Positions 1 to 9,835 of a stretch of 64,000 bases of DNA are shown one piece after another. The position numbers and the translations under genes were made by a program. Source of the stretch: Setophaga petechia (lineage: Eukaryota > Chordata > Aves > Passeriformes > Parulidae); the NCBI GenBank assembly GCA_024362935.1, contig JANCRA010000006.1, forward strand, positions 37,069,924 to 37,133,923, given 5' to 3'. How positions within the stretch are numbered: the stretch's first letter is position 1; each line of letters starts with the position of its first letter. Under the pieces are notes generated by a model. It worked only from the letters and a program-made list of their open reading frames with translations. It ran no database searches and was not told the DNA's origin.

Positions 1-117
1 TCTCCTATCGTGTTCTAGAAGTTGCACAGAGGGCTGCAGTGTGTTCTGTAACAAGAAAAAGAAAGTTGTCTAAGACGCCTTCCTTTCAAGTATTAATGTG
101 TAGGGAAAGGCAAGAGA
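1..117. repeat. Partial monomer (3' part, class l-like) cut by the window start
   Basis: These 117 bases match the last 117 bases of the monomer at 4691-4976, including the run from TCTCCTATCGTG through AACAAGAAAAAG and the terminal GTGTAGGG variant. This fits the position expected for monomer 17 of the HOR that follows, so the array continues to the left of the window. Confidence 0.9.
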
Positions 118-339
118 GTGGGAAAGTACTGTTTTCTAGCACTTTGCAAGCTGCTAACACAATCGCAGTGCTGTGTAGCAATTAGCTTGTCAGTGCACGG
201 CAGTAAGTGTTTCTTGATACCTACATCTGAGCAAATAGCTTTTTCACAATGTCTCGCAAGGGGAAAACGTTGCTGCTCACTAAACAACTTCCATCGTGTT
301 GTAGAAGTTGCACAGAGGGCTGCAGTGTGTTTTGCAAAA

Positions 340-347
340 TATAAAAG
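340..347 (+). promoter_or_regulatory. TATA-box-like octamer in class a/e monomers (reference copy)
   Basis: Classes a and e read CAAAATATAAAAGAAAG and so contain TATAAAAG, a strong match to the metazoan TATA consensus. Most other classes read AAAATGTAAAAG or a different sequence here. It recurs, for example, near 1483, 2627, 4056, 10627 and 42350. The sequence is A/T rich and the match may be chance. Nothing downstream resembles a gene, so at most it could help satellite transcription. Confidence 0.25.
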
Positions 348-430
348 AAAGTTGTCTAAGATGCCTTCCTTTCAAGTATTAATGTGAAGGGAAAGGCAAG
401 AGAGTGGGAAAGTACTGTTTTCTAGCACTT
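347..430. other. Near-invariant block spanning the monomer boundary (reference copy)
   Basis: From about monomer offset 230 through the junction to about offset 27 of the next monomer, the sequence is almost identical in every copy. It runs GAAAGTTGTCTAAGA..., then CCTTCCTTTCAAG, ATTAATGTGAAGGG and GGCAAGAGAGTGGG, into AGTACTGTTTTCTAG. Recurrent changes are few: GACGCC/GATGCC, TAATGTG/TAATATG and GTGAAGGG/GTGTAGGG. The other 200 bp of the monomer holds most of the class-defining differences. Uneven conservation of this kind is known for protein-binding boxes in satellites; a binding role here is inference. Confidence 0.75.
363..397. other. Imperfect inverted repeat in the invariant block (reference copy)
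   Basis: The left arm GCCTTCCTTTCA (363-374) and right arm TGAAGGGAAAGGC (385-397) can pair over 12 bp with one G-T wobble and one bulged A. They flank a 10-nt loop, AGTATTAATG (375-384). Nearly every monomer repeats it. The two commonest nearby variants fall just outside the stem (the C/T before the left arm) or in the loop (its last base). The GTGTAGGG variant does break one pair. Dyad symmetry is known to be enriched in some centromeric satellites that lack CENP-B boxes; a structural role here is inference. Confidence 0.6.
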
Positions 431-476
431 TGCAAGCTGCTAACACAATCCCAGTGCTGTGTAGCAATTAGCTGTT

Positions 477-490
477 CAGTGCACTGCAGT
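477..490. other. Overlapping short palindromes around a CTGCAG site (reference copy)
   Basis: CAGTGCACTG (477-486) is a perfect 10-bp palindrome. It overlaps ACTGCAGT (483-490), a perfect 8-bp palindrome. The pair is class dependent: GTCACTGCACTG monomers lose the first, and monomers reading GTGCACGGCAG lose both. A second CTGCAG lies 122 bp downstream (606-611), so many monomers have two such hexamers 122 and 164 bp apart. Any biological role is unknown. Confidence 0.55.
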
Positions 491-689
491 AAGTGTTTCT
501 TGTCACCTACATCTAAGCAAATAGCTTTTTCACTATGTCTCGCAAGGAGAAAACCTTCCTGCGCACTAAACAACTTCCATCGTGTTGTAGATGTTGCAGA
601 GAGGGCTGCAGAGATTTTTGACACAAGAAAAAGAAAGTTGTCTAAGATGCCTTCCTTTCAAGTATTAATATGAAGGGAAAGGCAAGAGA

Positions 690-974
690 GTGGGAAAGTA
701 CTGTTTTCTAGCACTTTGAGAGCTGCTAACACAATCCCAGAGCTGTGTACCAATTAACTTGTCACTGCACTGCAGTAAGGGTTTCTTGTCACCTATATCT
801 AAGCAAATGCTTTTTCACTATGTCTCGCAAGGAGAAAACCTTCTTGCTCACTAAACATTTCCTATCGTGTTCTACAAGTTGCACAGAGGGCTACAGTGTG
901 TTTTGCAAAATGTAAAAGAAAGTTGTCTAAGACGCCTTCCTTTCAAGTATTAATGTGAAGGGAAAGGCAAGAGA
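690..974. repeat. 285-bp monomer subfamily, reference copy (class c)
   Basis: This monomer carries a one-base deletion, reading AAGCAAATGCTTTTTC where most monomers read AAGCAAATAGCTTTTTC. It is linked to AAGGGTTTCTTG and CCTATATCTAAG. The same linked set occurs in classes c, c', j, j' and w at about 38 places, such as 2977, 4120, 16410, 17553, 38128, 45844, 56990 and 62991. They therefore look like one lineage. Other 285-bp monomers have independent deletions: class q (CAGAGACTGCAG, at 14981 and its copies), the monomers at 39271 and 49559 (a G lost in the terminal GGG run), and 54990 (a base lost in the A-rich run). Confidence 0.9.
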
Positions 975-1201
975 GTGGGAAAGTACTGTTTTCTAGCACT
1001 TTGCAGGCTGCTAGCACAATCCCAGTGCTGTGTAGCAGTTAGCTTTTCAGTGCACTGCAGTAAGTGTTTCTTGTCACCTACATCTAAGCAAATAGCTTTT
1101 TCACTATGTCTCCCAAGGAGAAAACCTTCCTGCTCACTAAACATCTCCTATCGTGTTCTAGAAGTTGCACAGAGGGCTGCAGTGTGTTCTGTAACAAGAA
1201 A

Positions 1202-1207
1202 AATAAA
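1202..1207 (+). promoter_or_regulatory. AATAAA hexamer in a subset of monomers (reference copy)
   Basis: Classes d, f, i, r and b' read GAAAAATAAAGTTG where others read GAAAAAGAAAGTTG, creating the canonical polyadenylation hexamer on the + strand. It falls at the same monomer offset in each of these classes. With no transcript evidence this is only a sequence match, and the change is a single G to T. Confidence 0.2.
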
Positions 1208-4200
1208 GTTGTCTAAGACGCCTTCCTTTCAAGTATTAATGTGTAGGGAAAGGCAAGAGAGTGGGAAAGTACTGTTTTCTAGCACTTTGCAAGCTGCTAA
1301 CACAATCCCAGTGCTGTGTAGCAATTAGCTTGTCAGTGCACGGCAGTAAGAGTTTCTTGATACCTACATCTGAGCAAATAGCTTTTTCACAATGTCTCGC
1401 AAGGGGAAAACGTTGCTGCTCACTAAACAACTTCCATCGTGTTGTAGAAGTTGCACAGAGGGCTGCAGTGTGTTTTGCAAAATATAAAAGAAAGTTGTCT
1501 AAGATGCCTTCCTTTCAAGTATTAATGTGAAGGGAAAGGCAAGAGAGTGGGAAAGTACTGTTTTCTAGCACTTTGCAAGCTGCTAACACAATCCCAGTGC
1601 TGTGTAGCAATTAGCTGTTCAGTGCACTGCAGTAAGTGTTTCTTGTCACCTACATCTAAGCAAATAGCTTTTTCACTATGTCTCGCAAGGAGAAAACCTT
1701 CCTGCGCACTAAACAACTTCCATCGTGTTGTAGATGTTGCAGAGAGGGCTGCAGAGATTTTTGACACAAGAAAAATAAAGTTGTCTAAGATGCCTTCCTT
1801 TCAAGTATTAATATGAAGGGAAAGGCAAGAGAGTGGGAAAGTACTGTTTTCTAGCACTTTGCGAGCTGCTAACACAATCCCAGAGCTGTGTACCAATTAA
1901 CTTGTCACTGCACTGCAGTAAGTGTTTCTTGTCACCTACATCTAAGCAAATAGCTTTTTCACTATGTCTCCCAAGGAGAAAACCTTCCTGCTCACTAAAC
2001 ATCTCCTATCGTGTTCTAGAAGTTGCACAGAGGGCTGCAGTGTGTTCTGTAACAAGAAAAATAAAGTTGTCTAAGACGCCTTCCTTTCAAGTATTAATGT
2101 GAAGGGAAAGGCAAGAGAGTGGGAAAGTACTGTTTTCTAGCAGTTTGCAAGCTGCTAACACAATCGCAGTGCTGTGTAGCAGTTAGCTTTTCAGTGCACT
2201 GCAGGAAGTGTTTCTTGTCACCTACATCTAAGCAAATAGCTTTTTCACTATGTCTCCCAAGGAGAAAACCTTCCTGCTCACTAAACATCTCCTATCGTGT
2301 TCTAGAAGTTGCACAGAGGGCTGCAGTGTGTTCTGTAACAAGAAAAAGAAAGTTGTCTAAGACGCCTTCCTTTCAAGTATTAATGTGTAGGGAAAGGCAA
2401 GAGAGTGGGAAAGTACTGTTTTCTAGCACTTTGCAAGCTGCTAACACAATCGCAGTGCTTTGTAGCAATTAGCTTGTCAGTGCACGGCAGTAAGTGTTTC
2501 TTGATACCTACATCTGAGCAAATAGCTTTTTCACAATGTCTCGCAAGGGGAAAACGTTGCTGCTCACTAAACAACTTCCATCGTGTTGTAGAAGTTGCAC
2601 AGAGGGCTGCAGTGTGTTTTGCAAAATATAAAAGAAAGTTGTCTAAGATGCCTTCCTTTCAAGTATTAATGTGAAGGGAAAGGCAAGAGAGTGGGAAAGT
2701 ACTGTTTTCTAGCACTTTGCAAGCTGCTAACACAATCCCAGTGCTGTGTAGCAATTAGCTGTTCAGTGCACTGCAGTAAGTGTTTCTTGTCACCTACATC
2801 TAAGCAAATAGCTTTTTCACTATGTCTCGCAAGGAGAAAACCTTCCTGCGCACTAAACAACTTCCATCGTGTTGTAGATGTTGCAGAGAGGGCTGCAGAG
2901 ATTTTTGACACAAGAAAAAGAAAGTTGTCTAAGATGCCTTCCTTTCAAGTATTAATATGAAGGGAAAGGCAAGAGAGTGGGAAAGTACTGTTTTCTAGCA
3001 CTTTGAGAGCTGCTAACACAATCCCAGAGCTGTGTACCAATTAACTTGTCACTGCACTGCAGTAAGGGTTTCTTGTCACCTATATCTAAGCAAATGCTTT
3101 TTCACAATGTCTCGCAAGGAGAAAACCTTCTTGCTCACTAAACATTTCCTATCGTGTTCTACAAGTTGCACAGAGGGCTACAGTGTGTTTTGCAAAATGT
3201 AAAAGAAAGTTGTCTAAGACGCCTTCCTTTCAAGTATTAATGTGAAGGGAAAGGCAAGAGAGTGGGAAAGTACTGTTTTCTAGCACTTTGCAGGCTGCTA
3301 ACACAATCCCAGTGCTGTGTACCAATTAACTTGTCACTGCACTGCAGTAAGTGTTTCTTGTCACCTACATCTGAGCAAATAGCTTTTTCACTTTGTCTCG
3401 TAAGGGGAAAACGTTGCTGCTCACTAAACAACTTCCATCGTGTTGTCGAAGTTGCACAGAGGGCTGCAGTGTGTTTTGCAAAATGTAAAAGAAAGTTGTC
3501 TAAGACGCCTTCCTTTCAAGTATTAATGTGAAGGGAAAGGCAAGAGAGTGGGAAAGTACTGTTTTCTAGCAGTTTGCAGGCTGCTAACACAATCGCAGTG
3601 CTGTGTAGCAGTTAGCTTTTCAGTGCACTGCAGTAAGTGTTTCTTGTCACCTACATCTAAGCAAATAGCTTTTTCACTATGTCTCCCAAGGAGAAAACCT
3701 TCCTGCTCACTAAACATCTCCTATCGTGTTCTAGAAGTTGCACAGAGGGCTGCAGTGTGTTCTGTAACAAGAAAAATAAAGTTGTCTAAGACGCCTTCCT
3801 TTCAAGTATTAATGTGTAGGGAAAGGCAAGAGAGTGGGAAAGTACTGTTTTCTAGCACTTTGCAAGCTGCTAACACAATCCCAGTGCTGTGTAGCAATTA
3901 GCTTGTCAGTGCACGGCAGTAAGAGTTTCTTGATACCTACATCTGAGCAAATAGCTTTTTCACAATGTCTCGCAAGGGGAAAACGTTGCTGCTCACTAAA
4001 CAACTTCCATCGTGTTGTAGAAGTTGCACAGAGGGCTGCAGTGTGTTTTGCAAAATATAAAAGAAAGTTGTCTAAGACGCCTTCCTTTCAAGTATTAATG
4101 TGAAGGGAAAGGCAAGAGAGTGGGAAAGTACTGTTTTCTAGCACTTTGAGAGCTGCTAACACAATCCCAGTGCTGTGTACCAATTAACTTGTCACTGCAC

Positions 4201-4976
4201 TGCAGTAAGGGTTTCTTGTCACCTATATCTAAGCAAATGCTTTTTCACTATGTCTCGCAAGGAGAAAACCTTCTTGCTCACTAAACATCTCCTATAGTGT
4301 TCTAGAAGTTGCACAGAGGGCTGCAGTGTGTTTTGCAAAATGTAAAAGAAAGTTGTCTAAGACGCCTTCCTTTCAAGTATTAATGTGAAGGGAAAGGCAA
4401 GAGAGTGGGAAAGTACTGTTTTCTAGCACTTTGAGAGCTGCTAACACAATCCCAGTGCTGTGTACCAATTAACTTGTCACTGCACTGCAGTAAGTGTTTC
4501 TTGTCACCTACATCTGAGCAAATAGCTTTTTCACTTTGTCTTGCAAGGGGAAAACGTTGCTGCTCACTAAACAACTTCCATCGTGTTGTAGAAGTTGCAC
4601 AGAGGGCTGCAGTGTGTTTTGCAAAATGTAAAAGAAAGTTGTCTAAGACGCCTTCCTTTCAAGTATTAATGTGAAGGGAAAGGCAAGAGAGTGGGAAAGT
4701 ACTGTTTTCTAGCAGTTTGCAAGCTGCTAACACAATCCCAGTGCTGTGTAGCAGTTAGCTTTTCAGTGCACTGCAGTAAGTGTTTCTTGTCACCTACATC
4801 TAAGCAAATAGCTTTTTCACTATGTCTCCCAAGGAGAAAACCTTCCTACTCACTAAACATCTCCTATCGTGTTCTAGAAGTTGCACAGAGGGCTGCAGTG
4901 TGTTCTGTAACAAGAAAAAGAAAGTTGTCTAAGACGCCTTCCTTTCAAGTATTAATGTGTAGGGAAAGGCAAGAGA

Positions 4977-7900
4977 GTGGGAAAGTACTGTTTTCTAGCA
5001 CTTTGCAAGCTGCTAACACAATCGCAGTGCTGTGTAGCAATTAGCTTGTCAGTGCACGGCAGTAAGTGTTTCTTGATACCTACATCTGAGCAAATAGCTT
5101 TTTCACAATGTCTCGCAAGGGGAAAACGTTGCTGCTCACTAAACAACTTCCATCGTGTTGTAGAAGTTGCACAGAGGGCTGCAGTGTGTTTTGCAAAATA
5201 TAAAAGAAAGTTGTCTAAGATGCCTTCCTTTCAAGTATTAATGTGAAGGGAAAGGCAAGAGAGTGGGAAAGTACTGTTTTCTAGCACTTTGCAAGCTGCT
5301 AACACAATCCCAGTGCTGTGTAGCAATTAGCTGTTCAGTGCACTGCAGTAAGTGTTTCTTGTCACCTACATCTAAGCAAATAGCTTTTTCACTATGTCTC
5401 GCAAGGAGAAAACCTTCCTGCGCACTAAACAACTTCCATCGTGTTGTAGATGTTGCAGAGAGGGCTGCAGAGATTTTTGACACAAGAAAAAGAAAGTTGT
5501 CTAAGATGCCTTCCTTTCAAGTATTAATATGAAGGGAAAGGCAAGAGAGTGGGAAAGTACTGTTTTCTAGCACTTTGAGAGCTGCTAACACAATCCCAGA
5601 GCTGTGTACCAATTAACTTGTCACTGCACTGCAGTAAGGGTTTCTTGTCACCTATATCTAAGCAAATGCTTTTTCACTATGTCTCGCAAGGAGAAAACCT
5701 TCTTGCTCACTAAACATTTCCTATCGTGTTCTACAAGTTGCACAGAGGGCTACAGTGTGTTTTGCAAAATGTAAAAGAAAGTTGTCTAAGACGCCTTCCT
5801 TTCAAGTATTAATGTGAAGGGAAAGGCAAGAGAGTGGGAAAGTACTGTTTTCTAGCACTTTGCAGGCTGCTAGCACAATCCCAGTGCTGTGTAGCAGTTA
5901 GCTTTTCAGTGCACTGCAGTAAGTGTTTCTTGTCACCTACATCTAAGCAAATAGCTTTTTCACTATGTCTCCCAAGGAGAAAACCTTCCTGCTCACTAAA
6001 CATCTCCTATCGTGTTCTAGAAGTTGCACAGAGGGCTGCAGTGTGTTCTGTAACAAGAAAAATAAAGTTGTCTAAGACGCCTTCCTTTCAAGTATTAATG
6101 TGTAGGGAAAGGCAAGAGAGTGGGAAAGTACTGTTTTCTAGCACTTTGCAAGCTGCTAACACAATCCCAGTGCTGTGTAGCAATTAGCTTGTCAGTGCAC
6201 GGCAGTAAGAGTTTCTTGATACCTACATCTGAGCAAATAGCTTTTTCACAATGTCTCGCAAGGGGAAAACGTTGCTGCTCACTAAACAACTTCCATCGTG
6301 TTGTAGAAGTTGCACAGAGGGCTGCAGTGTGTTTTGCAAAATATAAAAGAAAGTTGTCTAAGATGCCTTCCTTTCAAGTATTAATGTGAAGGGAAAGGCA
6401 AGAGAGTGGGAAAGTACTGTTTTCTAGCACTTTGCAAGCTGCTAACACAATCCCAGTGCTGTGTAGCAATTAGCTGTTCAGTGCACTGCAGTAAGTGTTT
6501 CTTGTCACCTACATCTAAGCAAATAGCTTTTTCACTATGTCTCGCAAGGAGAAAACCTTCCTGCGCACTAAACAACTTCCATCGTGTTGTAGATGTTGCA
6601 GAGAGGGCTGCAGAGATTTTTGACACAAGAAAAATAAAGTTGTCTAAGATGCCTTCCTTTCAAGTATTAATATGAAGGGAAAGGCAAGAGAGTGGGAAAG
6701 TACTGTTTTCTAGCACTTTGCGAGCTGCTAACACAATCCCAGAGCTGTGTACCAATTAACTTGTCACTGCACTGCAGTAAGTGTTTCTTGTCACCTACAT
6801 CTAAGCAAATAGCTTTTTCACTATGTCTCCCAAGGAGAAAACCTTCCTGCTCACTAAACATCTCCTATCGTGTTCTAGAAGTTGCACAGAGGGCTGCAGT
6901 GTGTTCTGTAACAAGAAAAATAAAGTTGTCTAAGACGCCTTCCTTTCAAGTATTAATGTGAAGGGAAAGGCAAGAGAGTGGGAAAGTACTGTTTTCTAGC
7001 AGTTTGCAAGCTGCTAACACAATCGCAGTGCTGTGTAGCAGTTAGCTTTTCAGTGCACTGCAGGAAGTGTTTCTTGTCACCTACATCTAAGCAAATAGCT
7101 TTTTCACTATGTCTCCCAAGGAGAAAACCTTCCTGCTCACTAAACATCTCCTATCGTGTTCTAGAAGTTGCACAGAGGGCTGCAGTGTGTTCTGTAACAA
7201 GAAAAAGAAAGTTGTCTAAGACGCCTTCCTTTCAAGTATTAATGTGTAGGGAAAGGCAAGAGAGTGGGAAAGTACTGTTTTCTAGCACTTTGCAAGCTGC
7301 TAACACAATCGCAGTGCTTTGTAGCAATTAGCTTGTCAGTGCACGGCAGTAAGTGTTTCTTGATACCTACATCTGAGCAAATAGCTTTTTCACAATGTCT
7401 CGCAAGGGGAAAACGTTGCTGCTCACTAAACAACTTCCATCGTGTTGTAGAAGTTGCACAGAGGGCTGCAGTGTGTTTTGCAAAATATAAAAGAAAGTTG
7501 TCTAAGATGCCTTCCTTTCAAGTATTAATGTGAAGGGAAAGGCAAGAGAGTGGGAAAGTACTGTTTTCTAGCACTTTGCAAGCTGCTAACACAATCCCAG
7601 TGCTGTGTAGCAATTAGCTGTTCAGTGCACTGCAGTAAGTGTTTCTTGTCACCTACATCTAAGCAAATAGCTTTTTCACTATGTCTCGCAAGGAGAAAAC
7701 CTTCCTGCGCACTAAACAACTTCCATCGTGTTGTAGATGTTGCAGAGAGGGCTGCAGAGATTTTTGACACAAGAAAAAGAAAGTTGTCTAAGATGCCTTC
7801 CTTTCAAGTATTAATATGAAGGGAAAGGCAAGAGAGTGGGAAAGTACTGTTTTCTAGCACTTTGAGAGCTGCTAACACAATCCCAGAGCTGTGTACCAAT

Positions 7901-9549
7901 TAACTTGTCACTGCACTGCAGTAAGGGTTTCTTGTCACCTATATCTAAGCAAATGCTTTTTCACAATGTCTCGCAAGGAGAAAACCTTCTTGCTCACTAA
8001 ACATTTCCTATCGTGTTCTACAAGTTGCACAGAGGGCTACAGTGTGTTTTGCAAAATGTAAAAGAAAGTTGTCTAAGACGCCTTCCTTTCAAGTATTAAT
8101 GTGAAGGGAAAGGCAAGAGAGTGGGAAAGTACTGTTTTCTAGCACTTTGCAGGCTGCTAACACAATCCCAGTGCTGTGTACCAATTAACTTGTCACTGCA
8201 CTGCAGTAAGTGTTTCTTGTCACCTACATCTGAGCAAATAGCTTTTTCACTTTGTCTCGTAAGGGGAAAACGTTGCTGCTCACTAAACAACTTCCATCGT
8301 GTTGTCGAAGTTGCACAGAGGGCTGCAGTGTGTTTTGCAAAATGTAAAAGAAAGTTGTCTAAGACGCCTTCCTTTCAAGTATTAATGTGAAGGGAAAGGC
8401 AAGAGAGTGGGAAAGTACTGTTTTCTAGCAGTTTGCAGGCTGCTAACACAATCGCAGTGCTGTGTAGCAGTTAGCTTTTCAGTGCACTGCAGTAAGTGTT
8501 TCTTGTCACCTACATCTAAGCAAATAGCTTTTTCACTATGTCTCCCAAGGAGAAAACCTTCCTGCTCACTAAACATCTCCTATCGTGTTCTAGAAGTTGC
8601 ACAGAGGGCTGCAGTGTGTTCTGTAACAAGAAAAATAAAGTTGTCTAAGACGCCTTCCTTTCAAGTATTAATGTGTAGGGAAAGGCAAGAGAGTGGGAAA
8701 GTACTGTTTTCTAGCACTTTGCAAGCTGCTAACACAATCCCAGTGCTGTGTAGCAATTAGCTTGTCAGTGCACGGCAGTAAGAGTTTCTTGATACCTACA
8801 TCTGAGCAAATAGCTTTTTCACAATGTCTCGCAAGGGGAAAACGTTGCTGCTCACTAAACAACTTCCATCGTGTTGTAGAAGTTGCACAGAGGGCTGCAG
8901 TGTGTTTTGCAAAATATAAAAGAAAGTTGTCTAAGACGCCTTCCTTTCAAGTATTAATGTGAAGGGAAAGGCAAGAGAGTGGGAAAGTACTGTTTTCTAG
9001 CACTTTGAGAGCTGCTAACACAATCCCAGTGCTGTGTACCAATTAACTTGTCACTGCACTGCAGTAAGGGTTTCTTGTCACCTATATCTAAGCAAATGCT
9101 TTTTCACTATGTCTCGCAAGGAGAAAACCTTCTTGCTCACTAAACATCTCCTATAGTGTTCTAGAAGTTGCACAGAGGGCTGCAGTGTGTTTTGCAAAAT
9201 GTAAAAGAAAGTTGTCTAAGACGCCTTCCTTTCAAGTATTAATGTGAAGGGAAAGGCAAGAGAGTGGGAAAGTACTGTTTTCTAGCACTTTGAGAGCTGC
9301 TAACACAATCCCAGTGCTGTGTACCAATTAACTTGTCACTGCACTGCAGTAAGTGTTTCTTGTCACCTACATCTGAGCAAATAGCTTTTTCACTTTGTCT
9401 CGCAAGGGGAAAACGTTGCTGCTCACTAAACAACTTCCATCGTGTTGTAGAAGTTGCACAGAGGGCTGCAGTGTGTTTTGCAAAATGTAAAAGAAAGTTG
9501 TCTAAGACGCCTTCCTTTCAAGTATTAATGTGAAGGGAAAGGCAAGAGA
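4977..9549. repeat. 17-monomer HOR, copy 2 (16 intact monomers, then a chimeric one)
   Basis: Monomers a b c d e b' f g a' b c h i e' j k follow the same order as copy 1 at a constant offset of 4859 bp. The seventeenth position, class l at 4691 in copy 1, is instead the chimeric monomer at 9550. One visible difference between the copies is the CpG/TpG site near 4542 (TCTTGC) and 9401 (TCTCGC). The near identity implies very recent homogenisation. Confidence 0.94.
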
Positions 9550-9835
9550 GTGGGAAAGTACTGTTTTCTAGCACTTTGCAGGCTGCTAGCACAATCCCAG
9601 TGCTGTGTAGCAGTTAGCTTTTCAGTGCACTGCAGTAAGTGTTTCTTGTCACCTACATCTAAGCAAATAGCTTTTTCACTATGTCTCGCAAGGAGAAAAC
9701 CTTCCTGCGCACTAAAAAACTTCCATCGTGTTGTAGATGTTGCAGAGGGGGCTGCAGAGATTTTTGACACAAGAAAAAGAAAGTTGTCTAAGATGCCTTC
9801 CTTTCAAGTATTAATATGAAGGGAAAGGCAAGAGA
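9550..9835. repeat. Chimeric monomer d/b at the 17-to-15 HOR switch
   Basis: The first part matches class d (compare 5834), with GCAGGCTGCTAGCAC and TTAGCTTTTCAG. From TCTCGCAAGG onward it matches class b (compare 5263), with CTGCGCACTAA and GTAGATGTTGCAGAG. The switch lies between about 9622 and 9687. Before it the order follows copy 2 up to class k; after it comes class c (9836) and class d (10121). The period here is therefore 4287 bp rather than 4859 bp, two monomers fewer. This is the expected product of unequal exchange between misaligned monomers. It also has private changes (CTAAAAAAC, GAGGGGGC). Confidence 0.9.

Larger units (their letters stand above)
118..4976. repeat. 17-monomer HOR, copy 1 (4859 bp)
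   Basis: Monomer starts are 118, 404, 690, 975, 1261, 1547, 1833, 2119, 2405, 2691, 2977, 3262, 3548, 3834, 4120, 4405 and 4691. In my class notation the order is a b c d e b' f g a' b c h i e' j k l. The monomers at 690, 2977 and 4120 are 285 bp, so the unit is 17 x 286 - 3 = 4859 bp. Each monomer matches the one 4859 bp downstream much better than it matches its neighbours; for example 975/5834, 1833/6692 and 3548/8407. The unit itself contains an older partial duplication: the a-b-c trio at 118-974 recurs at 2405-3261. Confidence 0.95.

Noticed and set aside
118..387. Open reading frames of 64-124 codons on both strands in nearly every monomer (for example 118-387 + and 93-287 -)
   Set aside because: They recur on both strands of a simple tandem repeat, start mostly at GTG on the + strand, and shift frame every monomer because 286 is not a multiple of 3. 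The longer ones arise only where TGA becomes TGT at the boundary. The 285-bp monomers and several variants break them. No domain is recognisable. Not coding.
118..403. Origin of the 286-bp monomer as a dimer of about 143 bp
   Set aside because: The halves share only short words such as TTCTAG and CTGCAG. I could not align them convincingly by eye.
118..403. tRNA-, 5S- or SINE-derived origin (A/B box search)
   Set aside because: I found no B-box-like GGTTCGANNCC or A-box at suitable spacing, no poly(A) tail and no target-site duplications.
3421..3470. CENP-B box candidate on the minus strand around CTTCGACAACACGATGG (class h monomers)
   Set aside because: It has TTCG, but the required A and the CGGG core at the right spacing are missing, and most classes read TTGTAG here and lack even the TTCG.
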